DNA of 64,000 nucleotides from the NCBI GenBank assembly GCA_037176885.1, contig JAWWNJ010000140.1, positions 186,001-250,000 of the forward strand, in the 5' to 3' direction. How positions within the stretch are numbered: position 1 is the stretch's first letter; every line of letters begins with the position of its first letter. The DNA is from Favolaschia claudopus (taxonomy: Eukaryota; Basidiomycota; Agaricomycetes; Agaricales; Mycenaceae). A program made the position numbers and the translations under genes. The notes under the pieces were generated by a model. The model saw only the letters and a program-made list of their open reading frames with translations. It made no database searches and was not told where the DNA came from. Below are positions 31,908-42,011 of the stretch, piece by piece.

Positions 31908-32101
31908 CGAGATGCAAGCAAGGGCGAAGATGGTATATTGTAAAGCAGAGACACATGTTTAAATGGGCGCTCAAGCAAAGCAAGGCAGGCATGTGTTGGG
32001 GAAGTATATTACTGGCACGTGTTGGAGGGATGGAACGGGGCATGCAAGGGGAATGGAATCCAGGTCGCAGCAGCAAAGCACGATCGATGGCGATGGCAAT
32101 T

Positions 32102-33172
32102 TCACAGACCCCGGAGTCTGGCCCTGAGTCTCTCCAAAGCCTTCCCGAGTTCATTCCGCCCTCGACGGTCTGCGCCGACTCCCCAAAACGGATCTTTGTC
32201 CGAGTCCTGTGAGTGAATCAGAGGTTGATTCTGAAAGAAAGCGCGCGCGGGACAAACCTCGACAAGCTCCGCATCGTCTGTCGCGAGCAGCTCTTGCTTG
32301 AGGCTCTCGTGCTGTGTGAATTTGTACCATAAGGCCAGATCCATCTGTAGGAAAAGATGGGTCAGTGTAACTTCGCCGACGTGCAAGACAAACCACCATT
32401 TGGATATTAACGTCTTTCCAATCTGCCCTGACTTCGGGCTGAAAGCGTCGCGCCTCAGAGAATGCGACACTAGGACGTTCGGAACACGTCCGAATATGCT
32501 CCGCAAGCCCAGGTCGGTGAGGCTGGAACTGTAAAGGCATAAATGAGAGGTGGAATCGAAAACATGCAGCCCCTCGCGTACCTTGAAAGACTGAAAGAGA
32601 TGTTCGCTCGTCGGATACCGCTTGTTGTCGTAGACCACCGGATGTGCCGAGAAGTTCGTGAATCCATAGTGCGGGTCCGTTTTATGATAGAATAGAATCC
32701 GTGCACGAGTAGGGGTGTGGGGAGAACGCGGAGAGCCCCGCCGACGTGGAGTGGGAGTTGCCATCGACATCCTCAATGCTGCCATGTCCGCTTTCGAGCG
32801 AGGAAGCATACTGGACCGACGAGGAGCTTCCACGGTATCCGCCGTTGGTTTGACTTCAATATCTGGAGAGAACAGCACTGGTCTTTCTGGTAGAGACTGA
32901 GTGAGGCGGATACGTATGTCTTGAGAACGGTTGCCTGCTGATTCTCCCAAGTCGAGGATATTGTCCAGTTGGCCTGAATCCCATTGTGATGGAAGGATGT
33001 CTGTTGTAACGTATATGGATCTGCGTTGCTCGATGCGATAGTGCATCGAAGAAGTGCTGGTAGCAGTGGGTGATGCTGGATCTGACTGAGGGTCTGGAGA
33101 GTCTGACCAAGGTGACACAATGGTCGTGCTCGAGGAAGTACGGGTTATAATGACGGGATTCGGGGATTGCAT
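32102..33172 (-). CDS. NADAR-domain protein (YbiA/DUF1768 type)
   Basis: Member of the NADAR family. Known members hydrolyse N-glycosidic bonds in riboflavin intermediates (YbiA/RibX type) or remove ADP-ribose from nucleobases. The ATG at 33,172 starts a Ser/Thr-rich disordered N-terminus of about 150 residues. The domain follows: ILFYHKTDPHYGFTNFSAHP, VVYDNKRYPTSEHLFQSFK, then after an intron FQPHRPGLAEHIRTCSERPS and WKDVNIQM, then MDLALWYKFTQHESLKQELL, and after another intron DKDPFWGVGADRRGRNELGK. Three introns must be removed, otherwise the frame reads through unrelated residues. The usual conserved Glu and the C-terminal WG-GADG-like block are present. TTTAAATA boxes occur about 36 nt upstream. 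The substrate is unknown. Confidence 0.88.
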   Translation of the reverse strand: MQSPNPVIITRTSSSTTIVSPWSDSPDPQSDPASPTATSTSSMHYRIEQRRSIYVTTDILPSQWDSGQLDNILDLGESAGNRSQDIRIRLTQSLPERPVLFSPDIEVKPTADTVEAPRRSSMLPRSKADMAALRMSMATPTPRRRGSPRSPHTPTRARILFYHKTDPHYGFTNFSAHPVVYDNKRYPTSEHLFQSFKVREGLHVFDSTSHLCLYSSSLTDLGLRSIFGRVPNVLVSHSLRRDAFSPKSGQIGKTLISKWWFVLHVGEVTLTHLFLQMDLALWYKFTQHESLKQELLATDDAELVEVCPARAFFQNQPLIHSQDSDKDPFWGVGADRRGRNELGKALERLRARLRGL

Positions 33173-34355
33173 AAGAAGATAGAATGGCTGCGTCCGCTGC
33201 CTGGTCGTATTTAAAACGTATTTAAAGGCACAGACTGGCAGGCAGTGGTCGATGTATGCGGGTATAATTTTGCTGCTGCACTGCTGCTAACTCGTTGCTG
33301 ACTCGACCCCACGTGTAAGCCTTAAGCCTGGAATTTTCCGCTGCGAGTGAGTTGCGAAGGCTTGAGCTGCATGCATGATCCCGCGTTTCAGAGAAAGGGA
33401 TAATGCGGACGACGTGGTAGGACGAAAAAAAGTTTGGAAAAAAGTAACCAACAATGCGTGACATAATGTGACAAGCGCGGTCACCTGACATCAGCTCCTG
33501 CCAATCTCACAGCCTAAATGCGAGAATTCGAGTCTGATTCAAGCAAACTCAAGTAATAAGGGCTGTCAGATGAGCTACACTCTCCGGCTCGCTGTTGTTG
33601 ATGAAATCTTTTAGTGCACTTTGATTCCAGGTCGATGAAGCGTAAGTTACATAAAGGGGGAACCACGTCGAGGGGAAGGGAATGGAACAAATGAATCTCA
33701 ACCACAGCATTCCCCTCTGATAATTGTGGGCGCAAGGCTGGTACCCCCTTGATTCAACATCCGTGAAGGTGGCTGCGGCACCACGTATTGAAACGTGGCA
33801 AAACACTCCTTCCCAACTATTAAAAAATGACTCAACTCAGCACTCTGAAGACAGTTCCCCGCCATGCTCTCAATTCTACCCACACGGCTCCTCAAGCTTG
33901 CAATATATATTCCCGTTCTCGTTCTCAACGCCTTTGCCATTTTGAACGAAGTTCGATTTCTTCAACCCGGTTCGTTTCGAAATTTCTGCAACCATTCTGT
34001 TCTGCCGATAACACATCGGATTTAGTTGGGTGGTCGTACTACACCAGGCCAACAATTTCACCGAGCCCAGAGGATGGTGAAGACGTTGATGTTGGAGATC
34101 CAACTGTGAAGAGACGCTTCATTGAATTGATCCATGCTTCACAATTTGCACGGCATACGTTGGTCGAAAGATCCAAAGAAAAAGCTGACTCTTCACTCTA
34201 GCGCCGTTGATATTCGCCAACACTTGCATCATAATCTTTGAGATTCTTTTTGGATGATTTGTATTCAATTCACAAGAAAATAATTGGGTACCTCGACAAG
34301 AGTGTGTGAAATAAGTATAGGCTGGCCCCGGAGCTAAGCCTCTCAAGCCTCTCGA
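33173..34355 (+). other. Intergenic stretch with one small ORF
   Basis: About 1.18 kb between the NADAR start and the MYND stop. It contains three GTGAC/GTCAC elements at 33,458-33,486 and the small ORF at 33,827-34,201. Nothing else recognised. Confidence 0.45.
33827..34201 (+). CDS. Small hypothetical ORF, 124 codons
   Basis: Begins MTQLSTLKTVPRHALNST and ends RSKEKADSSL. The first third is basic and hydroxylated (SRSRSQRLCHFERSSISS), like a mitochondrial presequence, followed by a mixed, partly acidic C-terminus (PSPEDGEDVDVGD). No domain recognised. Single exon with an ATG start, convergent with the MYND gene. It could be genuine or chance. Confidence 0.3.
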   Translation: MTQLSTLKTVPRHALNSTHTAPQACNIYSRSRSQRLCHFERSSISSTRFVSKFLQPFCSADNTSDLVGWSYYTRPTISPSPEDGEDVDVGDPTVKRRFIELIHASQFARHTLVERSKEKADSSL

Positions 34356-35783
34356 TTACAAGCTTATACCACCATGAGTTCTACGCCAGGTGCTAAACGC
34401 GTTCACAATTTGCTCCGCATCGCCAGCATCCACTTTACCAGCCTTGCAATTCTCTCCAAAATCATCTGACTCGATGTCTCCGCCACCATCTCGGACAGCT
34501 CTGCTCAGGGTCTTGCAAATGGATTTATGTTCGGGCCAGGCGCGTTTTTGGCACTCCTTTCCGCAGTATGAGACGATCTTGCAACTCCCACACCGCTGAA
34601 ATTTGTGCGACGCAGTATGAAGCGAATTGTCGCAGTTCATCGCAAAGCAACGCAACGACTTCTTCCATCCGAGAAGAAGAATATGAAGGATTGTGAGCGG
34701 GGGACCATGGAGGCGTTCAAGTTGGTCAATCGCGTGCTGTATCAGCGAAGGATCGATGCCATCCATAGAGACGCCCTCATCAATGAAAAGGGTGAGATTG
34801 GCGGTGAAATATTTGATAAGGTCAAGACGATGCTCTCCAGGCGCATATTGCACCATCAATGGGGAGCGGAGTATTTGGATGACTTTGTTACACATCTGCA
34901 CTATGACAGTTTTCCATTGGATGGGAAATTTGTCCAGCATATCTGGGCTGCCGCTCGGACCAGAAATGGCACGGAAAAACGAATTGATGGAGCTGAGTCG
35001 CTCGACCAGGCGATTCGCGGTTTCAGTCAGCGTTTGTGTGGAGGAATGGGGCGATAGATTATTTGTAGCCTCAGCGCAAACTCCTGCCGCGATGCGAAGG
35101 ATGGTGGGAATCAAGGTGGGTGACTGCATGATGGCGGGAAAGACCAACGATCGACAAGTGGAAGCTATGGCACCGAGCAGCTCGATCGCCCAAAGGCGGT
35201 GTGAGATGGACATGTAAGAAATCCATTGCTCCATAGATTTGACTGTGTTCTCCGGGCCTAAGCTGGGAGGAATGATATCGTCCAGAGACGCAGGCCATTT
35301 CGAGTTTCGCCCTCGGAATTTGACGAGCTTGATAGGATTCACTGTCTCCAGGATTTGCAATATTGGAACAGAGATGAGATTCATTAGCATTCGAAAATGT
35401 GTCGGGGCGGTTGAAACATCTCCGTGGTGTCTAGCACTCTCCTCCTCCAAAGCTTCCTCCCCGAAGCCATGAAAAAGGTCGTCGTCCGGGTCAAGTGGAC
35501 CGCACTGACAGTGAGATAAACCCTCCACCATGCTCTTGAGTTGGGCATCTGTGCGACGCGCGACGATGAAATTAAAGGCCGCTGGAATCGTGCTTGTATC
35601 CTCCGAGAATAACATACGATACCACACTCCGTGCAATAATTTTGCGCAGAATCGGGGCCGTAAGGGGTCTCTAAACGCAAAATCTGAGAGACGGAGTGCT
35701 TGAGGAACCATCAGGATATCCATGATAATGCCTTCATCTTCAGAATCAGTGAGATCGTCATCCAGATCGGCGGATGAGGACAT
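34356..35783 (-). CDS. MYND-type zinc-finger protein
   Basis: Single-exon protein of 475 residues, starting MSSSADLDDDLTDSEDEGII. Most of it is an alpha-helical region without a recognised domain, such as is common in basidiomycete MYND proteins. At about residues 390-430 is the MYND finger: a CD-N-S opening, then KFQRCGSCKIVSYCGKECQK and RAWPEHKSIC, giving the C6HC ligand set for two zincs. The acidic tail ends FSTWRRTHGGISL. MYND fingers usually mediate protein contacts; there is no SET domain, so it is not a SMYD methyltransferase. A possible extra upstream exon around 35,830-36,036 (MAVSIRRRKFPNSLSSALG) does not splice in frame by a canonical junction, so I kept the ATG at 35,783. Confidence 0.82.
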   Translation of the reverse strand: MSSSADLDDDLTDSEDEGIIMDILMVPQALRLSDFAFRDPLRPRFCAKLLHGVWYRMLFSEDTSTIPAAFNFIVARRTDAQLKSMVEGLSHCQCGPLDPDDDLFHGFGEEALEEESARHHGDVSTAPTHFRMLMNLISVPILQILETVNPIKLVKFRGRNSKWPASLDDIIPPSLGPENTVKSMEQWISYMSISHRLWAIELLGAIASTCRSLVFPAIMQSPTLIPTILRIAAGVCAEATNNLSPHSSTQTLTETANRLVERLSSINSFFRAISGPSGSPDMLDKFPIQWKTVIVQMCNKVIQILRSPLMVQYAPGEHRLDLIKYFTANLTLFIDEGVSMDGIDPSLIQHAIDQLERLHGPPLTILHILLLGWKKSLRCFAMNCDNSLHTASHKFQRCGSCKIVSYCGKECQKRAWPEHKSICKTLSRAVRDGGGDIESDDFGENCKAGKVDAGDAEQIVNAFSTWRRTHGGISL

Positions 35784-37037
35784 GCGCCTATTTGTTGAAA
35801 TCGCTTTAGCTCGGAGTGAGAAAAATTATTCAGTATGATACACCTTCTTCAAGTTGTTCGAACTTTGCGTAGAATTCAGACTCGATGGACTCGATGGGGC
35901 TGGTTGAACGATTCCCGCCAAAAGTCGGATGGGAGTGTCGGTGAGAGTTGAGATCTAAATCATGATGATCTGATGGGCTACCTAAAGCGGAACTCAACGA
36001 ATTAGGAAATTTCCGTCTTCTGATACTTACTGCCATATGCGTAGAAAAACTGTATCGCATAACTGACTCGTATCTATTGACTCTAGAGCCACCAAATAAA
36101 AGCCTTTCATGCTGCTGTTGAGACTTGAATGACAGCCAAAACCCATTTTCAGAAAGGTCCGTCTGATGGGACTTTCTATAAGTAGTATCTGTACAACGAG
36201 ACCCAATTTGATTGTGCTGACATTAAGCAGCACGCTCCCCAGTTGCGCTCGAGCCAGCTTCACGTGTGTGAGCGCCCGACACAGCACTTCGCGTCGGTCC
36301 CTGGCGACTGATGGGACCCGGGTAAGTATCCATCCAGCGGGTTGGTTAGTGCACCGTGGACGCGCGTACACAGGAAGAGACGCAAAAGAAGGGAAGAAAA
36401 CTAGGTATAGTGTTAGTAAAAAGCCTGAATGATGCCACTGACATGATAAGTCACCGTGAACGCAATTACAAGTTAACGCAAGTACGAGACACCTTCCATT
36501 TCAGGGTACTCAACTCCAGAACCTGAAATAGGAAATCCCGCGACCAGCATCGTGAGCTCAACGGTTCCGACCACACGTGCATATTCACCTCTCATTATTA
36601 ACTGAGGCAATTAACCCTTGCTCGATATTTGCATCGCTTTTCATACTCATTCTGAGTACGGGAATACGTCTTGGCGACCAACTGAGATAGATTGCCACAG
36701 CAAAAGATTTACCGTTGATATTGGAATCATCGGTGCCAAGAAAATGCGTTCAACATTCTGCAAATTGATGGGAAGCAGTGCACTCACGTGCCTGAATGCA
36801 CGGGATCCGTAATCTCTTCACCACCTCCCACCACAATGGACGCGGTCATCCCTGTCGACATCGACGGGCGGGGGCTGTTCTCGCCCAAGTTCACTGACGA
36901 CTGCGCAAATCGTGGCTTGCTTAGTCCTTGTAGTTTTTATTATGAAGCAAATCACGCCTGAAGTTCTGCTCAATTGCTAGTTAGTTAAATTATGGAGGGG
37001 CAGGGTCGGCAGATAGCCAACTTCAAGCATCCTAGCA
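35784..37037 (+). other. Intergenic, MYND to third Zn2Cys6 regulator
   Basis: About 1.25 kb upstream of two divergent genes. A 42-codon ORF at 36,836 (MDAVIPVDIDGRGLFSP) precedes the regulator start on the same strand and could act as a leader ORF. No other supported feature. Confidence 0.4.
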
Positions 37038-39256
37038 ATGTCCTCCGAACCCGATGTTAACAGTGCACCTAAACCAGCACGAGCGCCAAGGAAGCGTCCA
37101 CCCAAGCCTCGCACAGAACCACTTCGCCGTGGCAAGGCATGTCTAAATTGCAGGTTGGACTTGTAATGATTATCCATTGTTTTCGATATCCTAACAATGT
37201 GTGCAGGCATCTAAAGATAGTGAGCGAGGCTGCGGTTGCACGTTTTCACTCCTGTCTGACGGCTCAATTTATTTTGCAAGAGATGTGATGGCGCTGTATG
37301 TGGAATTTTATGTGTCCGTGATCATTGCTCATCTCTGTTCGGATTCCAGCGTCCAGTCTGCGGGCCCTGTACAAGAGTTCCAAAAGACGACGAGTGTGAG
37401 TTTACAGACGGCCACTCTCGGACGAAGGAACTCCAGGCGACAATAAACCGTCTCAATGCCCGAGTCAAAGAGCTGGAAGATCCCAACCATAATAACTTCG
37501 CGTCGGTGACCTTGACAAGACCCAACTCTACGGATCCTGGCCCGTGCGGAAGTCCCTTCAACTGGAGTAGTACATCTCCGCCGAGCCCAGCGTCTAGTAT
37601 CGTGTCAGGTAGAAAACGTTTGCCTCTATTCAGCTCCTTTTGTTCTGACTATATTGACATCATAGGTGGATCAAGTTTCGTCTCGAGCCCGGACTCAGAT
37701 CATTCGCTACTTGGTGTGCAGGTACGAGCTCGGATTCATTAGTCGAATCCGTGCTGAGATAGATCTAGGAACCCCCATTTCCCATGATTGTAACGCTGTT
37801 GGTACCCTCTTTATGTCGACACGAACCGATAATTGACCCCGGTGCTTTAGTTTGGACGCATTCCTGCCTCATGCATCTCAGTTCGGATTCTTCATGCATC
37901 CCGGCCGCTTTCGGGCTTCAGCACTCCTCCAGCTGCCTCTCGGCCATCCAGCCCGTCCATCTCCCGCTGTCTTATGTACCGCGTACTTGTGGGGCATCCA
38001 TCTTTCCCGCTCCGAGCCGCTCGTGTCATACGAGGCCGTTTTCATTCGGCGGGCCCAGCAACACATCGCCACTGAACTATCCGAAAGCGCCCACTCGGTC
38101 CATAGACTACACACCATCCAAGCTCACATTCTCCTTGCGAGCTATTTCTTGCGCACCAAACAATTCATCGAAGCTGAATTCCACACGAATGGGTCTGTGA
38201 CATTTGCGCTGGGATACCATTTGCACAAAATCCGCTCAACCCGTCCCCCCTCCCCGCCTCTGATCGGCGCCTCGGCCTTCACGGAGGTCTTTCCCGACCC
38301 TCCGCGCGACGACGTCGAGGAAGGCGAGCGAATCCGGGGTTTCTGGACTGTTGTCTCCCAGCAAAATAATCTCCTTATGACCGTCCGAACCGCGAACAAT
38401 CTAGGCGTTCTTGATTCTCCCAATGTGACCATTGACACGCCATGGCCGCTTGATATCGAGGAATACGAAGTCGGGATGCTTTCACGGGATTTTCGCAACA
38501 GCGATACTGTGCACGACTTTGTGAACGGCGGTGTGCCGGGACCCGGCTCCATCTTTTCGCTGAAAATACAAGCGTCAGTGCTCCTTCAGCAGGCCATCCA
38601 GCTGGCGCGGCGATGGTCTCCTGGTCAGTCATTTCCGTTGAATAGCCGCTCGTATTTACCTCTATCTCGAATTTACAGTTATGCAGCCACAGGCCTCAGC
38701 AGCACTCATGAACGCGACCGCCTGGCTGGACGCGCGCATCCAGCAGTTCCGCAGCGAGCTTCCGCTGCTTGTCGAATACTATAACAACAGCGAAGAAGCG
38801 CGCACACTAGCCGTAACGCACGCGCTCATCGGCGCCGCTTCCATCCAGCTACACAAGAACGACTCGAATCACAGCACCACCTGTATCAACGCCGCCCGCT
38901 CCATCGTCGTAGCCCTCGGGGACACCAACGTCCCCGATTCTCTTTGCGCTGGCCCCGCCGCGGGCACGCTCCTCCTCCTCGCGTGCCAAATCACCATGCG
39001 CGAGATCGAGCAGACGAGATATTTCCGAGCTAGTGTAGGGAGCACTCTGAATGTCGAGGTCTCGAATCAAGAGGAAGCGGGTCTTTTGCTCGATTTGCAG
39101 CACGCACTGACGACGATGGCGATACATGCGGTGGATAGCCCGCTTGTCCGTGAGTGCCGTGCGTCCCGAGCTTTATGGTATGATGCTGAATCAGGTTACT
39201 GAACAGAGTTCCAATTATCGAAGATCCAGCAGAAGTGCGACCAACTTGGGTTATGA
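37038..39256 (+). CDS. Zn2Cys6 transcription factor (third in window)
   Basis: Nuclear regulator. ATG 37,038 starts MSSEPDVNSAPKPARAPRKR. The zinc cluster is cut into very small exons: exon 1 ends at 37,153 after CLNCR, exon 2 is 13 nt (37,207-37,219, HLKI), exon 3 is 15 nt (37,281-37,295, RCDGA), and exon 4 begins at 37,350 with RPVCGPCTRVPKDDECEF. All six cysteines are present. A coiled coil (TKELQATINRLNARVKELED) follows. The regulatory domain contains MDAFLPHASQFGFFMHPGRF, CTAYLWGIHLSR, HTIQAHILLASYFL and RGFWTVVSQQNNLLM. A final intron removes the stop at 39,202; the true end is QFQLSKIQQKCDQLGL at 39,254-39,256. It is not closely similar to the pair at 1-454 and 3996-7014. Confidence 0.85.
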
Positions 39257-39798
39257 CCCTAGTCTCTCTCGCACAGATTCCATCCGGATGACTCGTTACG
39301 AATATGACCGTGGATGGACGATACGTACCTTTGTGTATTAAAACAGCTTTCGTTTCTTCCTCAGTCCTCATTCATTTCACTGTTGTAGCTGTATTTATCA
39401 TATATAGACTATTTATTCATTTATTTATTCTCAACGACCACAGTGAAGTCGAGTGGTTTCGGAGCCAAGTTCCCAGATCATCCCGACGAGGCGGTCCCCA
39501 AGAAAGATACAACAGCATACATACTAGTGTACATCGCGTCCATTTACACAAAGAACTACAAGAAGGGGAAGCACAGAGTACACCATAGTGTCGATACAAG
39601 TACATACAATTGGGAGCGTGTGTGGGTATAGGTTATACAAATGTTATGCCATGCAGAAGCAGAAACGAGATAAAACGATGCCGATATAAAATAAACAAAC
39701 ACCAATCATGCGCATTGCTGCCAAGGATCCCAAAAAATCCGCGAGCCGAGGGAGAGGGAGGACTGAGAAAGGAAGGAAGCTGGAGGAGGAGGCGAGAG
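39257..39798 (+). other. Intergenic between convergent gene ends
   Basis: A 542-base stretch: 3' flanks of the regulator and the WD40 gene. AT-rich with short TTTAT/TTTATT runs near 39,400-39,425. No gene seen. Confidence 0.55.
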
Positions 39799-41650
39799 CT
39801 ACCGCTCCCACGCGCCACCAGCCCACCACCGCTTCTCAGCGCCGCGAACGGTCCACTCAGCCACGCCGGTGTCGCTGGCGACGTATATATACGCGCCTGA
39901 CGGGTCGAAACACGCGCCAGCGAGGTTCCGCTCCTCTTCTTCCTCAACGACGTGCTCCAACTCCTCATCCTCCTCCATCGACGACGGGGGCGGGGGCACA
40001 ACGCACTCGTGGCCGTCCTCTTCCTCCTCTCCGAATTCATCCTCCTCGTCATCGCTGCCCGAGCCGCGCCGATGCCCATGCCGACGAGGCGCCGCGTAAC
40101 CATACACCGGCACCTGGTCAGACTCCACCTCCATGTCGTCCCCATTGCCCATATCATCAACCGAAAAATGACCGTGTCGCGAAGGCACACCGTGATGTCC
40201 CAGCACGCGACGCACCTCGCGCTCGACAGCGTGATCGCCCATCGGCGGTATCACGAGCACGGCGGACGGATCGTGCTCATCTGCAACGGTGATGCGGAAG
40301 GTGTTCTCGAGGGTGCGGACGATTCGCGTAGAAGAGTGGTTGAAACTGGGATTGGAGTGAGGAGGCGGAGGCGGGGGACCGTATCGTGCGCCGGTGGTGG
40401 TGGTAGGGGCAGCAGTGGTTGTTCGGCGTGGCGGGGCAGAAGGTGGGAATGCGGGCATATTCAAAACCTCCTCGGTCTCGAATGTGCGAGCATCGATGAC
40501 ATGCACGAGGGAGGTGTGCTGCGCAATTCAGGGTTTGAGAAAGGGGATTCAATTTCAATATGAATAAACGCACCTCGGTAAATAGCATAAGCTCGCGACC
40601 CGGCCGCCCACCAAACTTGACATTGCGCGTACTCCAACCTGGACCTCTCGATCGCCGATGACTCCATTCTTGTGGATCCTCAGAAAGCCATGTGGTACCG
40701 ATGTTGTTCGCGGAACAACCCCGCGTCTTGTCGGTAGGGAAAACCTTCAGCGGACGCGTGCTGCGGACGTCCCAAACAGCTACGGCACCTTCTTGCGATG
40801 CAACGGCGTACTTGCTGCCATCGGCGGAGAATGCTGTAGAGAATGAAGCGACGAGGGCCGGAGAAGAGAAGGGATTCGAGGTCGGTGGGAGCGTGAGCGT
40901 GGCGATTGGCGAAGCGGTCACATGAGCTCCGCCGGTCAATCGATGTAGATAGACCTTGGACGAGTCGCCTACTGAGAGAAGAGTCCGTCCGTCTGGAGAT
41001 ATTGACGCTGAAAATAACCTAATTAGGTCCGAGGAGTAATCTTCGACCGCGAAACTCACAGTGATTAATTGGGACGTTGAATCTGACTGCGCCCACTTGG
41101 TTGATCGTGTGGGGACGCGAGCGGACGGGGACATCAAAGAACATAACGACGCGGTCGTTGTTGCTGACGGCCATACGCGGTTCCGCGCTGCTTTCGTTTG
41201 AATCGGTCAAGCTCAGCGACGTGAGGAGGATCGAGTTGTTGATTGAGCCTTGAAGATGGGTGTTAAACTGCCATACGCTCCTGCTCTCCGGTGCCAACAG
41301 CGAGAGATGAATCTCGGCGTCCTGCCCACCAGCAGCAAGAATGGTGTGGTCTGTCCCGGGCACAGGAAGGGATGCAAGAGTATTCGGTAAGAAAGCGAGA
41401 TCGACGATCGTGCGCGGCGGCTTGTGCGGTTCTAGGAAGTTATGCTCTGCGATTGACCGCATTTGCACGTAGTTCACAATCCCTCGTTCCTGTGGGCAAA
41501 TGAGAACGTCCCGCAGCTGGCTACTCAGACGCGGTAAGAATGGAGACAAGAGACCGAGACATCGCATACGCACACATGGCCGATGGTGACTGTGGTGGGC
41601 ACTCGCGCCGTCGGCGTTGGCGACGACAGTAACGGAGGGTCCCTCGCCAT
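39799..41650 (-). CDS. WD40-repeat protein, fungal DUF2415-like
   Basis: Probable beta-propeller scaffold. I start it at 41,650 (MARDPPLLSSPTPTARVPTT) rather than at longer out-of-frame ORFs, because only this frame splices into QLRDVLICPQERGIVNYVQM and RSIAEHNFLEPHKPPRTIVD. Propeller-like blocks follow: HTILAAGGQDAEIHLSLL, RMAVSNNDRVVMFFDVPV, FSASISPDGRTLLSVGDSSK, STAFSADGSKYAVASQEGAV with AVWDVRS, and after an intron HTSLVHVIDARTFETEEVL. The C-terminus has an acidic insert (SDDEEDEFGEEEEDGHE) and a last blade ACFDPSGAYIYVASDTGVAE with WTV. Four introns. The C-terminal pattern resembles fungal DUF2415 WD proteins; the family name is tentative. The promoter is rich in GTGAC elements. Confidence 0.72.
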
Positions 41651-41768
41651 TGTCTCAGACGACGTGGAAGAAGAGAGCAAGTGGTGAACCGGCAACCGGA
41701 GCGGAAATGGTGCAATCGTGACGTGACCGTGACAGCCGTCACAACATCTCCGCGTGTCCGCTCCGAAT

Positions 41769-42011
41769 ATGGAGAAATTCAGAAATAGGAAGCCTGAAGT
41801 ACCTCACGACGAGTCGGACGACTCCGACCAGTCGACGGAAGTTGACGTCGGCAGAGGTCACCAGATATCCGGTGTCTCTCGATTGGCCCGACCGAAAATA
41901 AGTTGTCTTCTCGTCATGACTGGCGGTCCTGATCCTCCAATCGTATCTCCTCAAGGTGCAAATCTTCAAGTTGGCATACGCGTCAAGAGACTGAATGCGC
42001 CACTGTCGATC
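41769..42011 (+). CDS. Small hypothetical ORF divergent from the WD40 gene
   Basis: An 80-codon frame, MEKFRNRKPEVPHDESDDSD, on the other side of a compact GTGAC-rich promoter. The N-terminus is basic then acidic; there is no recognised domain. A second acidic ORF (ending near 42,350, EQATRRDEDDSDEGEMRRQD) may be another exon, but I could not join them with confidence. The bidirectional promoter is the main argument that it is expressed. Confidence 0.35.

Noticed and set aside
35830..36060. Possible extra upstream exon of the MYND gene
   Set aside because: Available GT donors give the wrong phase with the only nearby acceptor, and the ATG at 35,783 already gives a complete protein.
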